Assembly: GCA_002360635.1 (NCBI GenBank)
Contig: DEQW01000001.1
Location: forward strand, 622,036-686,035
Reading direction: 5' to 3'
Origin: Flavobacteriaceae bacterium UBA3356
GTDB taxonomy: Bacteria; Bacteroidota; Bacteroidia; Flavobacteriales; Flavobacteriaceae
DNA length: 64,000 nucleotides
This document shows positions 7,597 through 16,470 of this stretch, piece by piece. The position numbers and the translations under genes were made by a program. Positions within the stretch are counted from its first letter, which is position 1; the number at the start of each line of letters is the position of its first letter. The notes below the pieces were generated by a model, which was given only the letters and a program-made list of their open reading frames with translations, made no database searches and had not been told where the DNA came from.

Positions 7597-10500
7597 ATGT
7601 TAAAGATATTTATTGAAAGACCGGTATTATCAACCGTAGTTTCCATTATATTGGTGATTTTGGGGGTTTTAGGAATTACAACACTCCCTACCACGCAGTA
7701 CCCTGAAATTGCACCTCCCACAGTTCAAGTAACAGCAAACTATCCCGGTGCCAATGCACAAACAGTTCTGGAGAGTGTGATCATTCCTATTGAAGAACAA
7801 ATAAACGGGGTGGAAGGAATGACATATATTACTTCTACAGCCAGTAATAGTGGTCGTGCAAGTATACAAGTGTTTTTTGATCAAGGTACCGATCCCGATA
7901 TTGCAGCAGTAAACGTACAAAACAGGGTGGCGCGTGCTAATTCTTTGCTTCCTGTTGAAGTAACACAGTCTGGGATAATTACACAAAAACAGCAGACAAG
8001 TGCTTTAATGTTTCTCACCACGTATTCTGAAAATGAAGAATACGATGCAACTTATATTCAAAACTATTTGAATATAAATGTGCTTCCAGAATTAAAACGT
8101 ATTAATGGCGTGGGTGACGTTAGTGTATTCGGAAGTAAAAATTACGCCATGCGTATCTGGCTGCAACCTGAAAAACTTGCCGCCTATAACTTGGTTCCAA
8201 CAGATATAACGACCGCTATTGACGAACAGAGCCGTGAAGCCGCTGCAGGGGCTTTAGGACAGAATAATGCTGAATCATTTGAATATGTCTTAACCTATTC
8301 CGGTCGTTATAAAGAAGAATCTCAATATGAAGATATTGTAATCAAAGCATTGGATAATGGGAAGTTTTTGACCTTAAAGGATGTTGCTGAAATTGAATTG
8401 GATGCTGAAGGATATAATGCCATTTCATTCACCAATGGTAATCCAGGTGTAAGTATGGCGGTTTACCAAACGGCAGGATCAAATGCCCAGGAAATTATTG
8501 AAATTATCCATGAAAAAATGGGAGATCTTTCTGCAGATTTTCCAAAAGGGATGAAATATGTAGTGAATTTTGATACCAATGAATTTTTAACAGCCTCGAT
8601 AGACAAAGTACTAACCACTCTTTTTGAGGCATTTATATTAGTTTTCATTGTTGTGTTTTTGTTTCTTCAAGATTTTCGTTCTACATTGATACCTGCTATT
8701 GCTGTACCTGTTTCCATTATCGGGACTTTCTTTTTTCTTAATTTATTTGGTTATACAATTAACCTTTTAACGCTTTTTGCGTTGGTATTGGCTATTGGTA
8801 TTGTGGTAGATGATGCCATTGTGGTGGTGGAAGCTGTGCATGCCAAACTTGAGGAAGGATCAGAAAATGCGTTAAAGGCAACCCGTTCGGCGATGGATGA
8901 AATTACCGGAGCAATTGTTTCCATTACGTTGGTAATGGCTGCGGTATTTATTCCTGTAACTTTTATTACAGGCCCTACAGGTGTGTTTTACGAACAATTT
9001 GGCGTTACTTTAATGGTTGCCATAGGTATTTCGGCAGTGAACGCATTAACATTAAGTCCTGCCTTAAGCGCACTTTTCTTAAAACCTCATACTGAAAAAG
9101 GTAAAAAGAAAAATTTATTACAACGGTTTTTTACTGGGTTTAACGCTGGTTTTAAAGCAACAACCAATAAATATGTTAAATCACTAGGGTTTTTATATAA
9201 GCACAAATGGATAACAGCAGTCATACTTATCGCAGCTACCGGTGCAATTTTATGGGCAGCCAAGACTACCCCAACCGGTTTTGTACCTGATGAAGACCGT
9301 GGATTGATTTTTGCCAATATTGAGCTTCCCGCAGGTGCAACATTAGACCGTACAGTTGGTGTACAAAAAGAGCTGGAAGCAAAGGCCAAAAGCATTCCTG
9401 GAGTTAGCGATATCTCATTAGTAAGTGGTTTTAGTATTATTAGTGGTGCCGGCAGCAATTATGGGATAGGTTTCATTAAACTGGATAATTGGAGCGAACG
9501 GGAAGAGGATTCAAAATCAGTAGAAGCCATTACTGGCCAACTATTTGGAATTGCCGCTACCATCCCCGATGCCAATATTTTATTCTTTGCACCTCCTTCG
9601 GTGCCTGGTTTTGGAGCATCTTCGGGTTTTGAATTGCAAGTTTTGGATCAGTCTGGAGGAAGTTTTTCTGAACTGAGCCAAGTAACCCAAGAATATTTAC
9701 AAACACTTTCACAACGTCCGGAAATTCAATATGCTCAAAGCTCTTTTAATGTAAACTACCCGCAATATGAAATTGATGTAAATATTTCAAAAGCCAAAGA
9801 AGCTGGTGTGTCGGTAAGTTCTATTCTTTCTACTTTACAGGGTTACATAGGTAGTATTTATGCCGCTAATTTTTCACGTTTTGGAAAACAGTATCGTGTA
9901 TATGTGCAAGCATTGCCAGAAGATCGAGCTACCACCGAAAGTTTAAACAGTATGTATGTTAGAAATGATTCCGGTACTATGGCACCCATTACAGAGTTTA
10001 TAAACTTAAAACGGGTATATGGCCCACAATCGGTTACACGTTTCAATCTCTTTAATTCTGCAAGTGTAAATGGAGCTGCAGCACCGGGATATTCTTCGGG
10101 TGACGCAATTGCAGCAGTTCAGGAAGTAAGCGAAACTGCTTTGCCTCAAAATTATTCTGTTGGGTTTTCAGGATTGACAAGAGAAGAAATTAATGCAGGC
10201 AATCAAACCACATTTATATTCTTGTTATGTATTGTATTTGTTTATTTTATTCTATCTGCTCAATATGAAAGTTACTTAATTCCTTTTGCGGTCTTGCTTT
10301 CTTTACCTGTTGGTGTAATGGGGGCTTATTTAACAACGAAATTTGCAGGATTAGAGAATAATGTCTATTTCCAAATTTCGTTAATCATGTTAATAGGATT
10401 GCTCGCTAAAAATGCAATTCTTATTGTAGAATTTGCCATACAAAGGCGAAGGTCGGGTCTTAGCCGCATGGAAGCGGCTTTTGAAGGTGCAAAAGTACGG

Positions 10501-10734
10501 TTACGCCCTATCTTAATGACCTCTTTCGCTTTCATTGTTGGGCTATTACCATTAGTGTTTTCATCAGGGATTGGAGCTCGTGGAAATAATGCCATCGGTA
10601 CAGGAGCTGTTGGAGGATTATTTATAGGGACCGTGCTTGGAGTATTTATTATTCCTATTCTCTATATCTTTTTCCAATGGCTTCAAGATAAAATAAACGG
10701 AACCACCAAAAAAGAAGCTGTTGAGGCTAACTAA
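7597..10734 (+). CDS. RND multidrug efflux permease, HAE1 (AcrB/MexB) family
   Basis: This 1045-residue proton-driven inner-membrane exporter has the expected length for the hydrophobe/amphiphile efflux-1 family. Twelve membrane segments can be traced in two halves, each with a large periplasmic loop after the first helix. The proton-relay aspartates lie in LAIGIVVDDAIVVVE (TM4) and the matching lysine in LIGLLAKNAILIVEF (TM10). The N terminus (FIERPVLSTVVSIILVILG) and the porter-domain motif GVGDVSVFG are typical. It lies between its adaptor and channel genes, completing a pump. Confidence 0.95.
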   Translation: MLKIFIERPVLSTVVSIILVILGVLGITTLPTTQYPEIAPPTVQVTANYPGANAQTVLESVIIPIEEQINGVEGMTYITSTASNSGRASIQVFFDQGTDPDIAAVNVQNRVARANSLLPVEVTQSGIITQKQQTSALMFLTTYSENEEYDATYIQNYLNINVLPELKRINGVGDVSVFGSKNYAMRIWLQPEKLAAYNLVPTDITTAIDEQSREAAAGALGQNNAESFEYVLTYSGRYKEESQYEDIVIKALDNGKFLTLKDVAEIELDAEGYNAISFTNGNPGVSMAVYQTAGSNAQEIIEIIHEKMGDLSADFPKGMKYVVNFDTNEFLTASIDKVLTTLFEAFILVFIVVFLFLQDFRSTLIPAIAVPVSIIGTFFFLNLFGYTINLLTLFALVLAIGIVVDDAIVVVEAVHAKLEEGSENALKATRSAMDEITGAIVSITLVMAAVFIPVTFITGPTGVFYEQFGVTLMVAIGISAVNALTLSPALSALFLKPHTEKGKKKNLLQRFFTGFNAGFKATTNKYVKSLGFLYKHKWITAVILIAATGAILWAAKTTPTGFVPDEDRGLIFANIELPAGATLDRTVGVQKELEAKAKSIPGVSDISLVSGFSIISGAGSNYGIGFIKLDNWSEREEDSKSVEAITGQLFGIAATIPDANILFFAPPSVPGFGASSGFELQVLDQSGGSFSELSQVTQEYLQTLSQRPEIQYAQSSFNVNYPQYEIDVNISKAKEAGVSVSSILSTLQGYIGSIYAANFSRFGKQYRVYVQALPEDRATTESLNSMYVRNDSGTMAPITEFINLKRVYGPQSVTRFNLFNSASVNGAAAPGYSSGDAIAAVQEVSETALPQNYSVGFSGLTREEINAGNQTTFIFLLCIVFVYFILSAQYESYLIPFAVLLSLPVGVMGAYLTTKFAGLENNVYFQISLIMLIGLLAKNAILIVEFAIQRRRSGLSRMEAAFEGAKVRLRPILMTSFAFIVGLLPLVFSSGIGARGNNAIGTGAVGGLFIGTVLGVFIIPILYIFFQWLQDKINGTTKKEAVEAN

Positions 10735-10751
10735 TTCTGAAAAATTAAGAA

Positions 10752-12152
10752 ATGAAACAATTTAAAATAATAAAAATTTCAGCAATTGCATTGGCTTTCT
10801 TAACACTGCAGTCTTGCTTTGTAGCAAAAGACTATAGCAGACCGGAAACGGTTGTAGAAACTGAATATTATAGAACTGACAAACTACCTCAAGACAGCCT
10901 ATCTATGGCTTCAGTTTCTTGGAAAACATTGTTTACTGATGCGCAACTTCAAAATTATATTGAAGAAGGGTTACAAAATAACATCGACATCCGTATTGCC
11001 ATACAACAAGTTTTAGCCGCTGAAGCATACTTAAAACAAGGAAAAGCAGGTTATTTTCCTACGCTGAATGGAAATGCTACGTATACCCGCCAAGAACTTT
11101 CAGAAAATAGTCAGTTTGGAAGCCAATTTTCTACCTTAGATCAATATCAATTGAGCGGAGGACTTTCGTGGGAAGCCGATATCTGGGGAAAAATACGCAG
11201 TAACAAACGTGCTTTTCAAGCTTCTTATTTACAAACCGTTGCGGCTCATAAAGCTGTTAAAAGTAGATTGGTAGCGAATATTGCATCGACCTATTATCAA
11301 TTATTGGCATTGGATGAGCAAATACAAATTACAGAAGAAACCATTGAAACTCGATCCAATAGTTTGGAAACCACCGAAGCTTTAAAAGAAGCTGGGAATG
11401 TAACCGAAGTAGGTGTTAAACAAACTGAAGCACAATTATACACGGCTCAAGCCATACTAATCGACTTAAAAAATGAAGCACGGTTATTAGAAAATGCCAT
11501 GTCTATTTTATTGGGAAGTCCCATGAAAGAAATAACGCGAAGCGAATTAGATAACCAACAAATAAATACCGAACTAAAAACAGGCGTTCCTGCTCAATTG
11601 CTAAGCAATCGTCCCGATGTAATTGCCGCAGAATACAATCTTGTGAATGCTTTTGAGCTAACCAATGTAGCAAGAAGCAACTTTTACCCATCGCTTACCT
11701 TAACAGCAACTGGAGGATTGCAAAGCTTGGACATAGACGATTTATTTAGTGCTAGCTCTTTATTTGCTACGATTACAGGAGGGTTGATGCAGCCTATTAT
11801 TAACGGCCGAAAAATACGAACCCAATACGAAGTATCGCAAGCGCAACAAGAACAGGCTCGATTGGACTTTAAGTTCGCAATTTTAAATGCCAGCAAAGAA
11901 GTTTCAGATGCTATGTATTCGTATGAAGCTGCTACCGATAAAATTGAGGTAAAAGAAAAAGAAAATGAAGCGTATTCACTAGCTACCGATTATTCCCAAG
12001 AATTGTTGGATAATGGGTTTGCAAACTACTTAGAAGTTTTAACTGCCCGTGAAAATGCGTTAAATTCAAGTTTAGATTTAGTAAATGCAAAAAATAGCCA
12101 GTTACAAGCCATTGTTGACTTGTATGAAGCCTTAGGTGGCGGTTGGCAATAG
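10752..12152 (+). CDS. RND efflux outer-membrane factor (TolC/OprM, NodT family) lipoprotein
   Basis: This 466-residue outer-membrane channel is the third component of the tripartite pump. The lipobox LQSC puts acylation at Cys22. Two internally homologous OEP repeats follow, each with long alpha-helical hairpins (for example WEADIWGKIRSNKRAFQAS and LLSNRPDVIAAEYNLVNAF) and short beta strands. The DVIAAE motif after the first repeat is typical of the NodT/OprM group. It begins 17 bp after the permease stop and is followed by a terminator, marking the operon end. Confidence 0.94.
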   Translation: MKQFKIIKISAIALAFLTLQSCFVAKDYSRPETVVETEYYRTDKLPQDSLSMASVSWKTLFTDAQLQNYIEEGLQNNIDIRIAIQQVLAAEAYLKQGKAGYFPTLNGNATYTRQELSENSQFGSQFSTLDQYQLSGGLSWEADIWGKIRSNKRAFQASYLQTVAAHKAVKSRLVANIASTYYQLLALDEQIQITEETIETRSNSLETTEALKEAGNVTEVGVKQTEAQLYTAQAILIDLKNEARLLENAMSILLGSPMKEITRSELDNQQINTELKTGVPAQLLSNRPDVIAAEYNLVNAFELTNVARSNFYPSLTLTATGGLQSLDIDDLFSASSLFATITGGLMQPIINGRKIRTQYEVSQAQQEQARLDFKFAILNASKEVSDAMYSYEAATDKIEVKEKENEAYSLATDYSQELLDNGFANYLEVLTARENALNSSLDLVNAKNSQLQAIVDLYEALGGGWQ

Positions 12153-12183
12153 ATCATAGTTTTCATGATTGGTTGATTGTTGA

Positions 12184-12220
12184 TTCCTGCCCTGTAGCAA
12201 TGCAGGGCGGGAATATTTTT
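12184..12220 (+). terminator. Rho-independent terminator of the RND operon
   Basis: The stem TTCCTGCCCTG (12184-12194) pairs with CAGGGCGGGAA (12203-12213) through 11 pairs with one G-T wobble and an 8-nt loop. TATTTTT follows. It lies 31 bp after the channel stop and 11 bp before the tetR start. Confidence 0.75.
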
Positions 12221-12230
12221 AAAAGAAAGT

Positions 12231-12821
12231 ATGCAAAGCGCTGACAAGAAAATAATAATTAAAACACTGGATCTTTTTAAAAAGTATGGTGTTAAAAGTG
12301 TGTCTATGGATGATATCGCTTCAGCATTAGCCGTGTCAAAAAAAACACTGTACACACATTTTGATAGTAAAGATATTCTCATCGAAGAGACTATCTGTTA
12401 TGTTTTCACGGAACATTTCAAAAAAATAGATCGTATACTCGAAAAAGATTTATCGCCGCTTCAAAAAATTATTCTTATTTATCGCTACGGAATCAATCAA
12501 ATGATCTCGTATGATCCTGCTTTTTACTTCGAATTAAAAAAGTATCATATTTCGGCTCATAAACACTATGAAGGCCATAAAAATGATATTATTTTTAAAA
12601 CAATTTTAGGCTTATTAAAAGAAGCACAAGAGCTGAACGAAATCAGGCAAGATGTAAACCTGAATCTTTTTTGTGAAATTCATCTCTATAAAATTGATGA
12701 AATTTTAGCCGATCCAGACTTCAACACTCAATATTCAACTCAGCAAATGCTGAACCATTTGGTTATTCATAATTTAAGAGGAATCGTCGTCGATGCTTCC
12801 TTAATTTCTTACTTACCGTAA
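12231..12821 (+). CDS. TetR/AcrR-family transcriptional regulator
   Basis: This 196-residue cytoplasmic regulator has the classical TetR N-terminal HTH at about residues 25-45 (MDDIASALAVSKKTLYTHF). A helical ligand-binding and dimerisation domain follows. It lies just downstream of the RND operon but behind that operon's terminator, so it is probably expressed separately; regulation of the pump is plausible but not shown. Its 3' end overlaps the convergent YciI-like lipoprotein gene by 9 bp. The ligand is unknown. Confidence 0.88.
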   Translation: MQSADKKIIIKTLDLFKKYGVKSVSMDDIASALAVSKKTLYTHFDSKDILIEETICYVFTEHFKKIDRILEKDLSPLQKIILIYRYGINQMISYDPAFYFELKKYHISAHKHYEGHKNDIIFKTILGLLKEAQELNEIRQDVNLNLFCEIHLYKIDEILADPDFNTQYSTQQMLNHLVIHNLRGIVVDASLISYLP

Positions 12822-13325
12822 CATAAAACCTTTCGCTGCCCACCACGGGTGTATTTCAATGGCTAAACGACCTGCTTTTACCATAGGGTCCATATTGGCC
12901 AAACTATCTGCCATTTTCTGTGTTGGCACATTATAAATAGTAATACCGCGAATATCGCCATCATCACCAAAAGGTCCCGAAATATCTGCAAAACCTTTTT
13001 CGTACATACTCCCTAAATGTGCTAAATGTAGTTTTTGAAGGCTATCAGCTTCCTTTTTATTTTGCGATCTATTGGTACCTCGCTTTAAAAAAGCAATGAA
13101 GTATTGTTGCATCAAAACGGTGTCACCAGTTTTTTCATCTACATAATCAAATATCTGGTAACCATCGTTTGTTAGATTTTCTTTAAGTTGCGCTACTGAT
13201 TCCTTTTCAGCTTCCAGTGTTTGTTCTTCCTTCTCTACAAAAGTATTTTCTTCTATTTTTTCCTTTGGGTTGTCGCAGCTACAAAAAGCTAATACTATTG
13301 TTACTAGTGTAATTTTAATTTTCAT
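12813..13325 (-). CDS. Lipoprotein with YciI-like domain
   Basis: This 170-residue predicted lipoprotein has a signal peptide ending in FCSC (Cys17). A charged linker of about 40 residues rich in Glu and Lys follows. The C-terminal part (QQYFIAFLKRG ... HLAHLGSMYEKG ... ISGPFGDDGDIRGITIY ... MADSLANMDPM) resembles the YciI/YCII fold, including the conserved HLA and the small-residue strand. YciI-fold proteins are usually small cytoplasmic proteins; export as a lipoprotein is less usual. Its start overlaps the end of the CYTH gene by 11 bp, indicating translational coupling in a three-gene minus-strand operon. No function is assigned. Confidence 0.75.
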   Translation of the reverse strand: MKIKITLVTIVLAFCSCDNPKEKIEENTFVEKEEQTLEAEKESVAQLKENLTNDGYQIFDYVDEKTGDTVLMQQYFIAFLKRGTNRSQNKKEADSLQKLHLAHLGSMYEKGFADISGPFGDDGDIRGITIYNVPTQKMADSLANMDPMVKAGRLAIEIHPWWAAKGFMLR

Positions 13326-13794
13326 TATTCCAGTCTTTAAAAGGGTTTTTGCTTAATTGTGAATTATAATACTTTGTTTCTCCGGTAACTTCCTTTCCTA
13401 TCCAGTTGGGGATTGTGACCGTTTCTTTTTCTTCTGAGAGCTCTACTTCAGCAACTATTAAACCTTCATTATCATCAAAAAATTCGTCCACTTCAAAAAT
13501 ATGCTTTCCGCTTTTTACTTCGTGCCTTACTTTATCAATACTTCCCGGTTCGCAAATTTCCAGCAACGCTTCAGCTTCCTCAACGGTAATTTGTTTTTCC
13601 CATTCAAAACGGCTGGTTCCGGTTTCATTTCCTATACCTTTTACCGTGATAAAGCCTTCGGTGCCTTTTATTCTCACACGCACAGTTCGTTCGGGATGTG
13701 TGCTCAAAAACCCTTGTACTATTCTGGTAGTTTTAAACGCGAGCTCTTTAAAGTCTTTGGATGTCACTAAAAATTTTCGTTCTATTTCTGTCAT
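13315..13794 (-). CDS. CYTH domain-containing protein (predicted inorganic triphosphatase-like)
   Basis: This 159-residue protein is a single CYTH domain, the triphosphate tunnel metalloenzyme fold. The signature EIERKFLV is at residues 3-10. Alternating charged strands follow: TVRVRIKG, FITVKGI, RFEWEKQI, KVRHEV, FEVDEFFDDNEGLIVAEVEL. Small bacterial members usually hydrolyse inorganic tripolyphosphate; adenylate cyclase activity is possible but less likely. It overlaps the upstream NAD(P)-binding gene by 4 bp and the downstream lipoprotein gene by 11 bp. Confidence 0.88.
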   Translation of the reverse strand: MTEIERKFLVTSKDFKELAFKTTRIVQGFLSTHPERTVRVRIKGTEGFITVKGIGNETGTSRFEWEKQITVEEAEALLEICEPGSIDKVRHEVKSGKHIFEVDEFFDDNEGLIVAEVELSEEKETVTIPNWIGKEVTGETKYYNSQLSKNPFKDWNNEN

Positions 13795-14441
13795 GTCGCT
13801 GCTATTTCTTTAATTTTTTCTGAAGTGATTCGTTGTTCAGAATACGTTTTACTAATTAGGTTTTGCATTGCTTTTGCTATGGTTTCCGGTTCAATCATTT
13901 TATATTTCTTCGGGATTAAAAACCCAAATACCTTCGCAAAAAACTGCGCAATAGACTCTCCAGTTCTGTTTTCACTTCGGTCACCACCTATCAATGAAGG
14001 CTGCAAGATATAGGTTTCTGAAATATTCTGCTGTAAAACATCGCGTTCCATTTCGCCTTTTACTTTGTTGTAGAATACGCTACTTTCTGGGTTTGCGGCT
14101 AAAGCTGAAATCACAATAAACTTGGAAATTGAATTCTGTTTAGCCAATTTCGCTGCTGTGATGGGAATACCATAATCTATCTTTTTATACGTTTCTTTAT
14201 CGGGTGTTTTCGACTTTGTAGTCCCAATGCAACAAAGAACCACATCTCCAGTAAAGCGTTCGGTTTCATTTTCTAATTGAAAAATATCGATTAGATATTC
14301 TTCTATTTTAGGACTTTTAAACTTACTTGAGCTTCGTGAAAACAATTTTATGGTTGAAATTGAATCGTCATCAAGTAAGCGTTGAAGCAATATACTTCCC
14401 GTTAAACCAGTTGCCCCTAAAATAATTGCTGTTTTGGCCAT
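13791..14441 (-). CDS. NAD(P)-binding Rossmann-fold protein (atypical SDR, HTATIP2-like)
   Basis: This 216-residue protein has the N-terminal dinucleotide-binding motif ILGATGLTGSILLQRLL, a GDVVLCCIGTT strand, and KFIVISALAANPESSVFYNKVKGEME with the SDR-type YNKVK. That composition fits atypical short-chain dehydrogenases such as HTATIP2/TIP30-like and YbjT-like proteins. It is the first gene of the minus-strand trio with the CYTH and YciI-like genes, and is divergent from dinB with 42 bp between starts. The substrate is unknown. Confidence 0.8.
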   Translation of the reverse strand: MAKTAIILGATGLTGSILLQRLLDDDSISTIKLFSRSSSKFKSPKIEEYLIDIFQLENETERFTGDVVLCCIGTTKSKTPDKETYKKIDYGIPITAAKLAKQNSISKFIVISALAANPESSVFYNKVKGEMERDVLQQNISETYILQPSLIGGDRSENRTGESIAQFFAKVFGFLIPKKYKMIEPETIAKAMQNLISKTYSEQRITSEKIKEIAAT

Positions 14442-14483
14442 TTTCTTGCGTACTTTACTACTAAGATATTATAATTTTATAAA

Positions 14484-15587
14484 ATGAACGAGCCGCTACC
14501 TATTCGTAAAATTATCCACGTAGATATGGATGCGTTTTATGCTTCAGTAGAACAGCTGGATAATCCCGAATTACGAGGTAAAGCTATTGCTGTGGGCGGA
14601 AGCAGCAAGCGTGGTGTGGTAAGTGCTGCAAGCTATGAAGCGCGAAAATTTGGGGTGCGATCGGCTATGAGCAGTGTAACGGCAAAACGCCTTTGTCCCC
14701 ATCTAATTTTTGTAAAAAGTAATTTTGATCGGTATCGGGAAGTTTCGCAACAAATACGGAAAATCTTTCATGAATATACAGATCTAGTCGAGCCTTTATC
14801 GTTAGACGAAGCCTATTTAGATGTTTCAGAAAATAAAAAAGGGAATCCTAGTGCTACGTTAATTGCTAAAGAAATCAGACAGAAAATTAAAGATAAAACG
14901 GGACTGAATGCTTCTGCAGGGATTTCTATTAATAAGTTTATTGCCAAGGTTGCGAGTGACATTAACAAGCCTAACGGACAAAAAACCGTCCCGCCAGAAG
15001 AAGTACTTGAATTTTTAGAAAAACTCGATATTAAAAAGTTTTACGGTGTAGGGAAAGTGACCAAGGAAAAAATGTACCGCCATGGAATTTACACGGGAGA
15101 AGATTTAAAATCTAAATCGGTTGAATATTTAACTGAACACTTCGGAAAAAGTGGTGGCTATTATTACCACGTGGTTCGGGGAGTTCATAACAGCGCCGTA
15201 AAACCTACTAGAACCCGAAAGTCACTGGCTGCTGAACGTACATTTTCAGAAAATATTTCTTCGGAAGTGTATATGCTAGAACGCCTTGAAACCATTGCCG
15301 AGGAAGTAGAACGACGCCTCACTAAAAGCAATGTGGCGGGAAAAACCATTACGCTTAAAATTAAGTACAGCGATTTTACGTTACAAACTAGAAGCAAGAC
15401 GTTGCCGTTTTATATTTCCAGCAAGTCGCTGATGCTGGAAGCTGTTAAAGATTTGTTATTTCAAGAGAAAATGAAAAATTCGGTGCGATTATTGGGGATT
15501 TCTTTATCGAACCTCAACAACGAAAAAAAGGAGCAACAGCCCGAACCTGAGGAAAGTATAGACGTTCAACTAAAATTTGATTTTTAA
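14484..15587 (+). CDS. dinB: DNA polymerase IV (Y-family translesion polymerase)
   Basis: This 367-residue enzyme performs error-prone synthesis past lesions. Catalytic acidic residues are in IHVDMDAFYASVE (Asp14) and LSLDEAYLDVSE (Asp108, Glu109). The fingers region includes YEARKFGVRSAMSS, and a helix-hairpin-helix thumb lies near KKFYGVGKVTKEKM. The little-finger domain covers about residues 240-345. The C terminus ends in VQLKFDF, resembling a beta-clamp-binding peptide. No SOS box is obvious in the short upstream region. Confidence 0.95.
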   Translation: MNEPLPIRKIIHVDMDAFYASVEQLDNPELRGKAIAVGGSSKRGVVSAASYEARKFGVRSAMSSVTAKRLCPHLIFVKSNFDRYREVSQQIRKIFHEYTDLVEPLSLDEAYLDVSENKKGNPSATLIAKEIRQKIKDKTGLNASAGISINKFIAKVASDINKPNGQKTVPPEEVLEFLEKLDIKKFYGVGKVTKEKMYRHGIYTGEDLKSKSVEYLTEHFGKSGGYYYHVVRGVHNSAVKPTRTRKSLAAERTFSENISSEVYMLERLETIAEEVERRLTKSNVAGKTITLKIKYSDFTLQTRSKTLPFYISSKSLMLEAVKDLLFQEKMKNSVRLLGISLSNLNNEKKEQQPEPEESIDVQLKFDF

Positions 15588-15640
15588 AATATGCAATAAG
15601 ACTACTTGAATCTAATTAGTAATTTCAAAACCCATCTATT

Positions 15641-16420
15641 ATGAAAAAAGTAGCTTATTCTCTATTCGTTTTAGCCGTAACCATCACGATATTATCTTGT
15701 AAAAACGAAACAAAATCAAATGAATCTTCAGAAATTTCTGAAGAAACAAACGAACTTGCCTTAGCTGAAAAAGAAACAGAAACCACACCAGATTTTCTAT
15801 ACGTAACCGCTTCAAGTGGCCTTACCCTTCGCGAACACAACAACCTGAACAGTGAAAAGTTAGGCGTAATGCCCTACGGGACCAAAGTTAAAGTCATTAC
15901 TCCTGAAAATGAAGAAACCATGAATATTGGCGGAATTAAAGGCGGCATGCACCAAATAGAATACAACCAGAAAACAGGATATGCTTTTAATGGCTATCTC
16001 TCCAAGTTTTTCCCTCCGGAAGAAGATATAAAAGCTAAAATCTATGCTGAGGATTTAAAAGGACAGTTCCCAGAAGTTTCTTTTACCGAAACTACTGGTG
16101 GAACAGCTAGTAACCCTTCAAACACACAAACCTTATTGTTGCCTACTAAAAATTGGCATGAAGCTTTTTATATTGCGGCACAATTGTTTGATATCCCAAA
16201 GAGTTTTGCCTTCCCCAATCCGAAAGGGAGCAACGAAGAAACCATTAAAGAAAAGGACCCAAAAAGCGGCACTTGGACAAGCCAGCTAACTGTAAATAGA
16301 AAAGATGACTCCTTAGAAAAAATAAACTACGCATACAGTACCGAGGGATTTAGCTATGGAGTGACCATTACAAAAGATGGAAATAAAATGAAATTAGAAC
16401 GCATTGAAGTCATAGACTAA
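15641..16420 (+). CDS. Lipoprotein with bacterial SH3 domain
   Basis: This 259-residue predicted lipoprotein has a lipobox ILSC (Cys20). A Glu-rich linker follows, then an SH3b domain at about residues 50-125 (YVTASSGLTLREHNNLNSEKLGVMPYG ... TGYAFNGYLSKFF). The C-terminal half, containing PTKNWHEAFYIAAQLFDIP, is of unknown fold. SH3b domains of this type bind cell-wall peptides or mediate protein contacts. It stands alone between dinB and a bidirectional terminator. No specific function is assigned. Confidence 0.78.
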   Translation: MKKVAYSLFVLAVTITILSCKNETKSNESSEISEETNELALAEKETETTPDFLYVTASSGLTLREHNNLNSEKLGVMPYGTKVKVITPENEETMNIGGIKGGMHQIEYNQKTGYAFNGYLSKFFPPEEDIKAKIYAEDLKGQFPEVSFTETTGGTASNPSNTQTLLLPTKNWHEAFYIAAQLFDIPKSFAFPNPKGSNEETIKEKDPKSGTWTSQLTVNRKDDSLEKINYAYSTEGFSYGVTITKDGNKMKLERIEVID

Positions 16421-16435
16421 AGTTTTCTAGAAATT

Positions 16436-16470
16436 AAAAAGCCGAGTTTTAAAACTCGGCTTTTATTATT
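16436..16470. terminator. Bidirectional terminator between SH3 lipoprotein gene and pyk
   Basis: GCCGAGTTTT/AAAACTCGGC (16441-16460) is a perfect palindrome flanked by an A-run on the left and TTTTATTATTTT on the right. It can therefore serve both convergent genes; pyk ends at 16466 inside its right flank. Confidence 0.85.

Noticed and set aside
13406..13813. Plus-strand open frame of 135 codons, Ser-rich
   Set aside because: It lies antisense to the CYTH gene, whose family motifs are clear.
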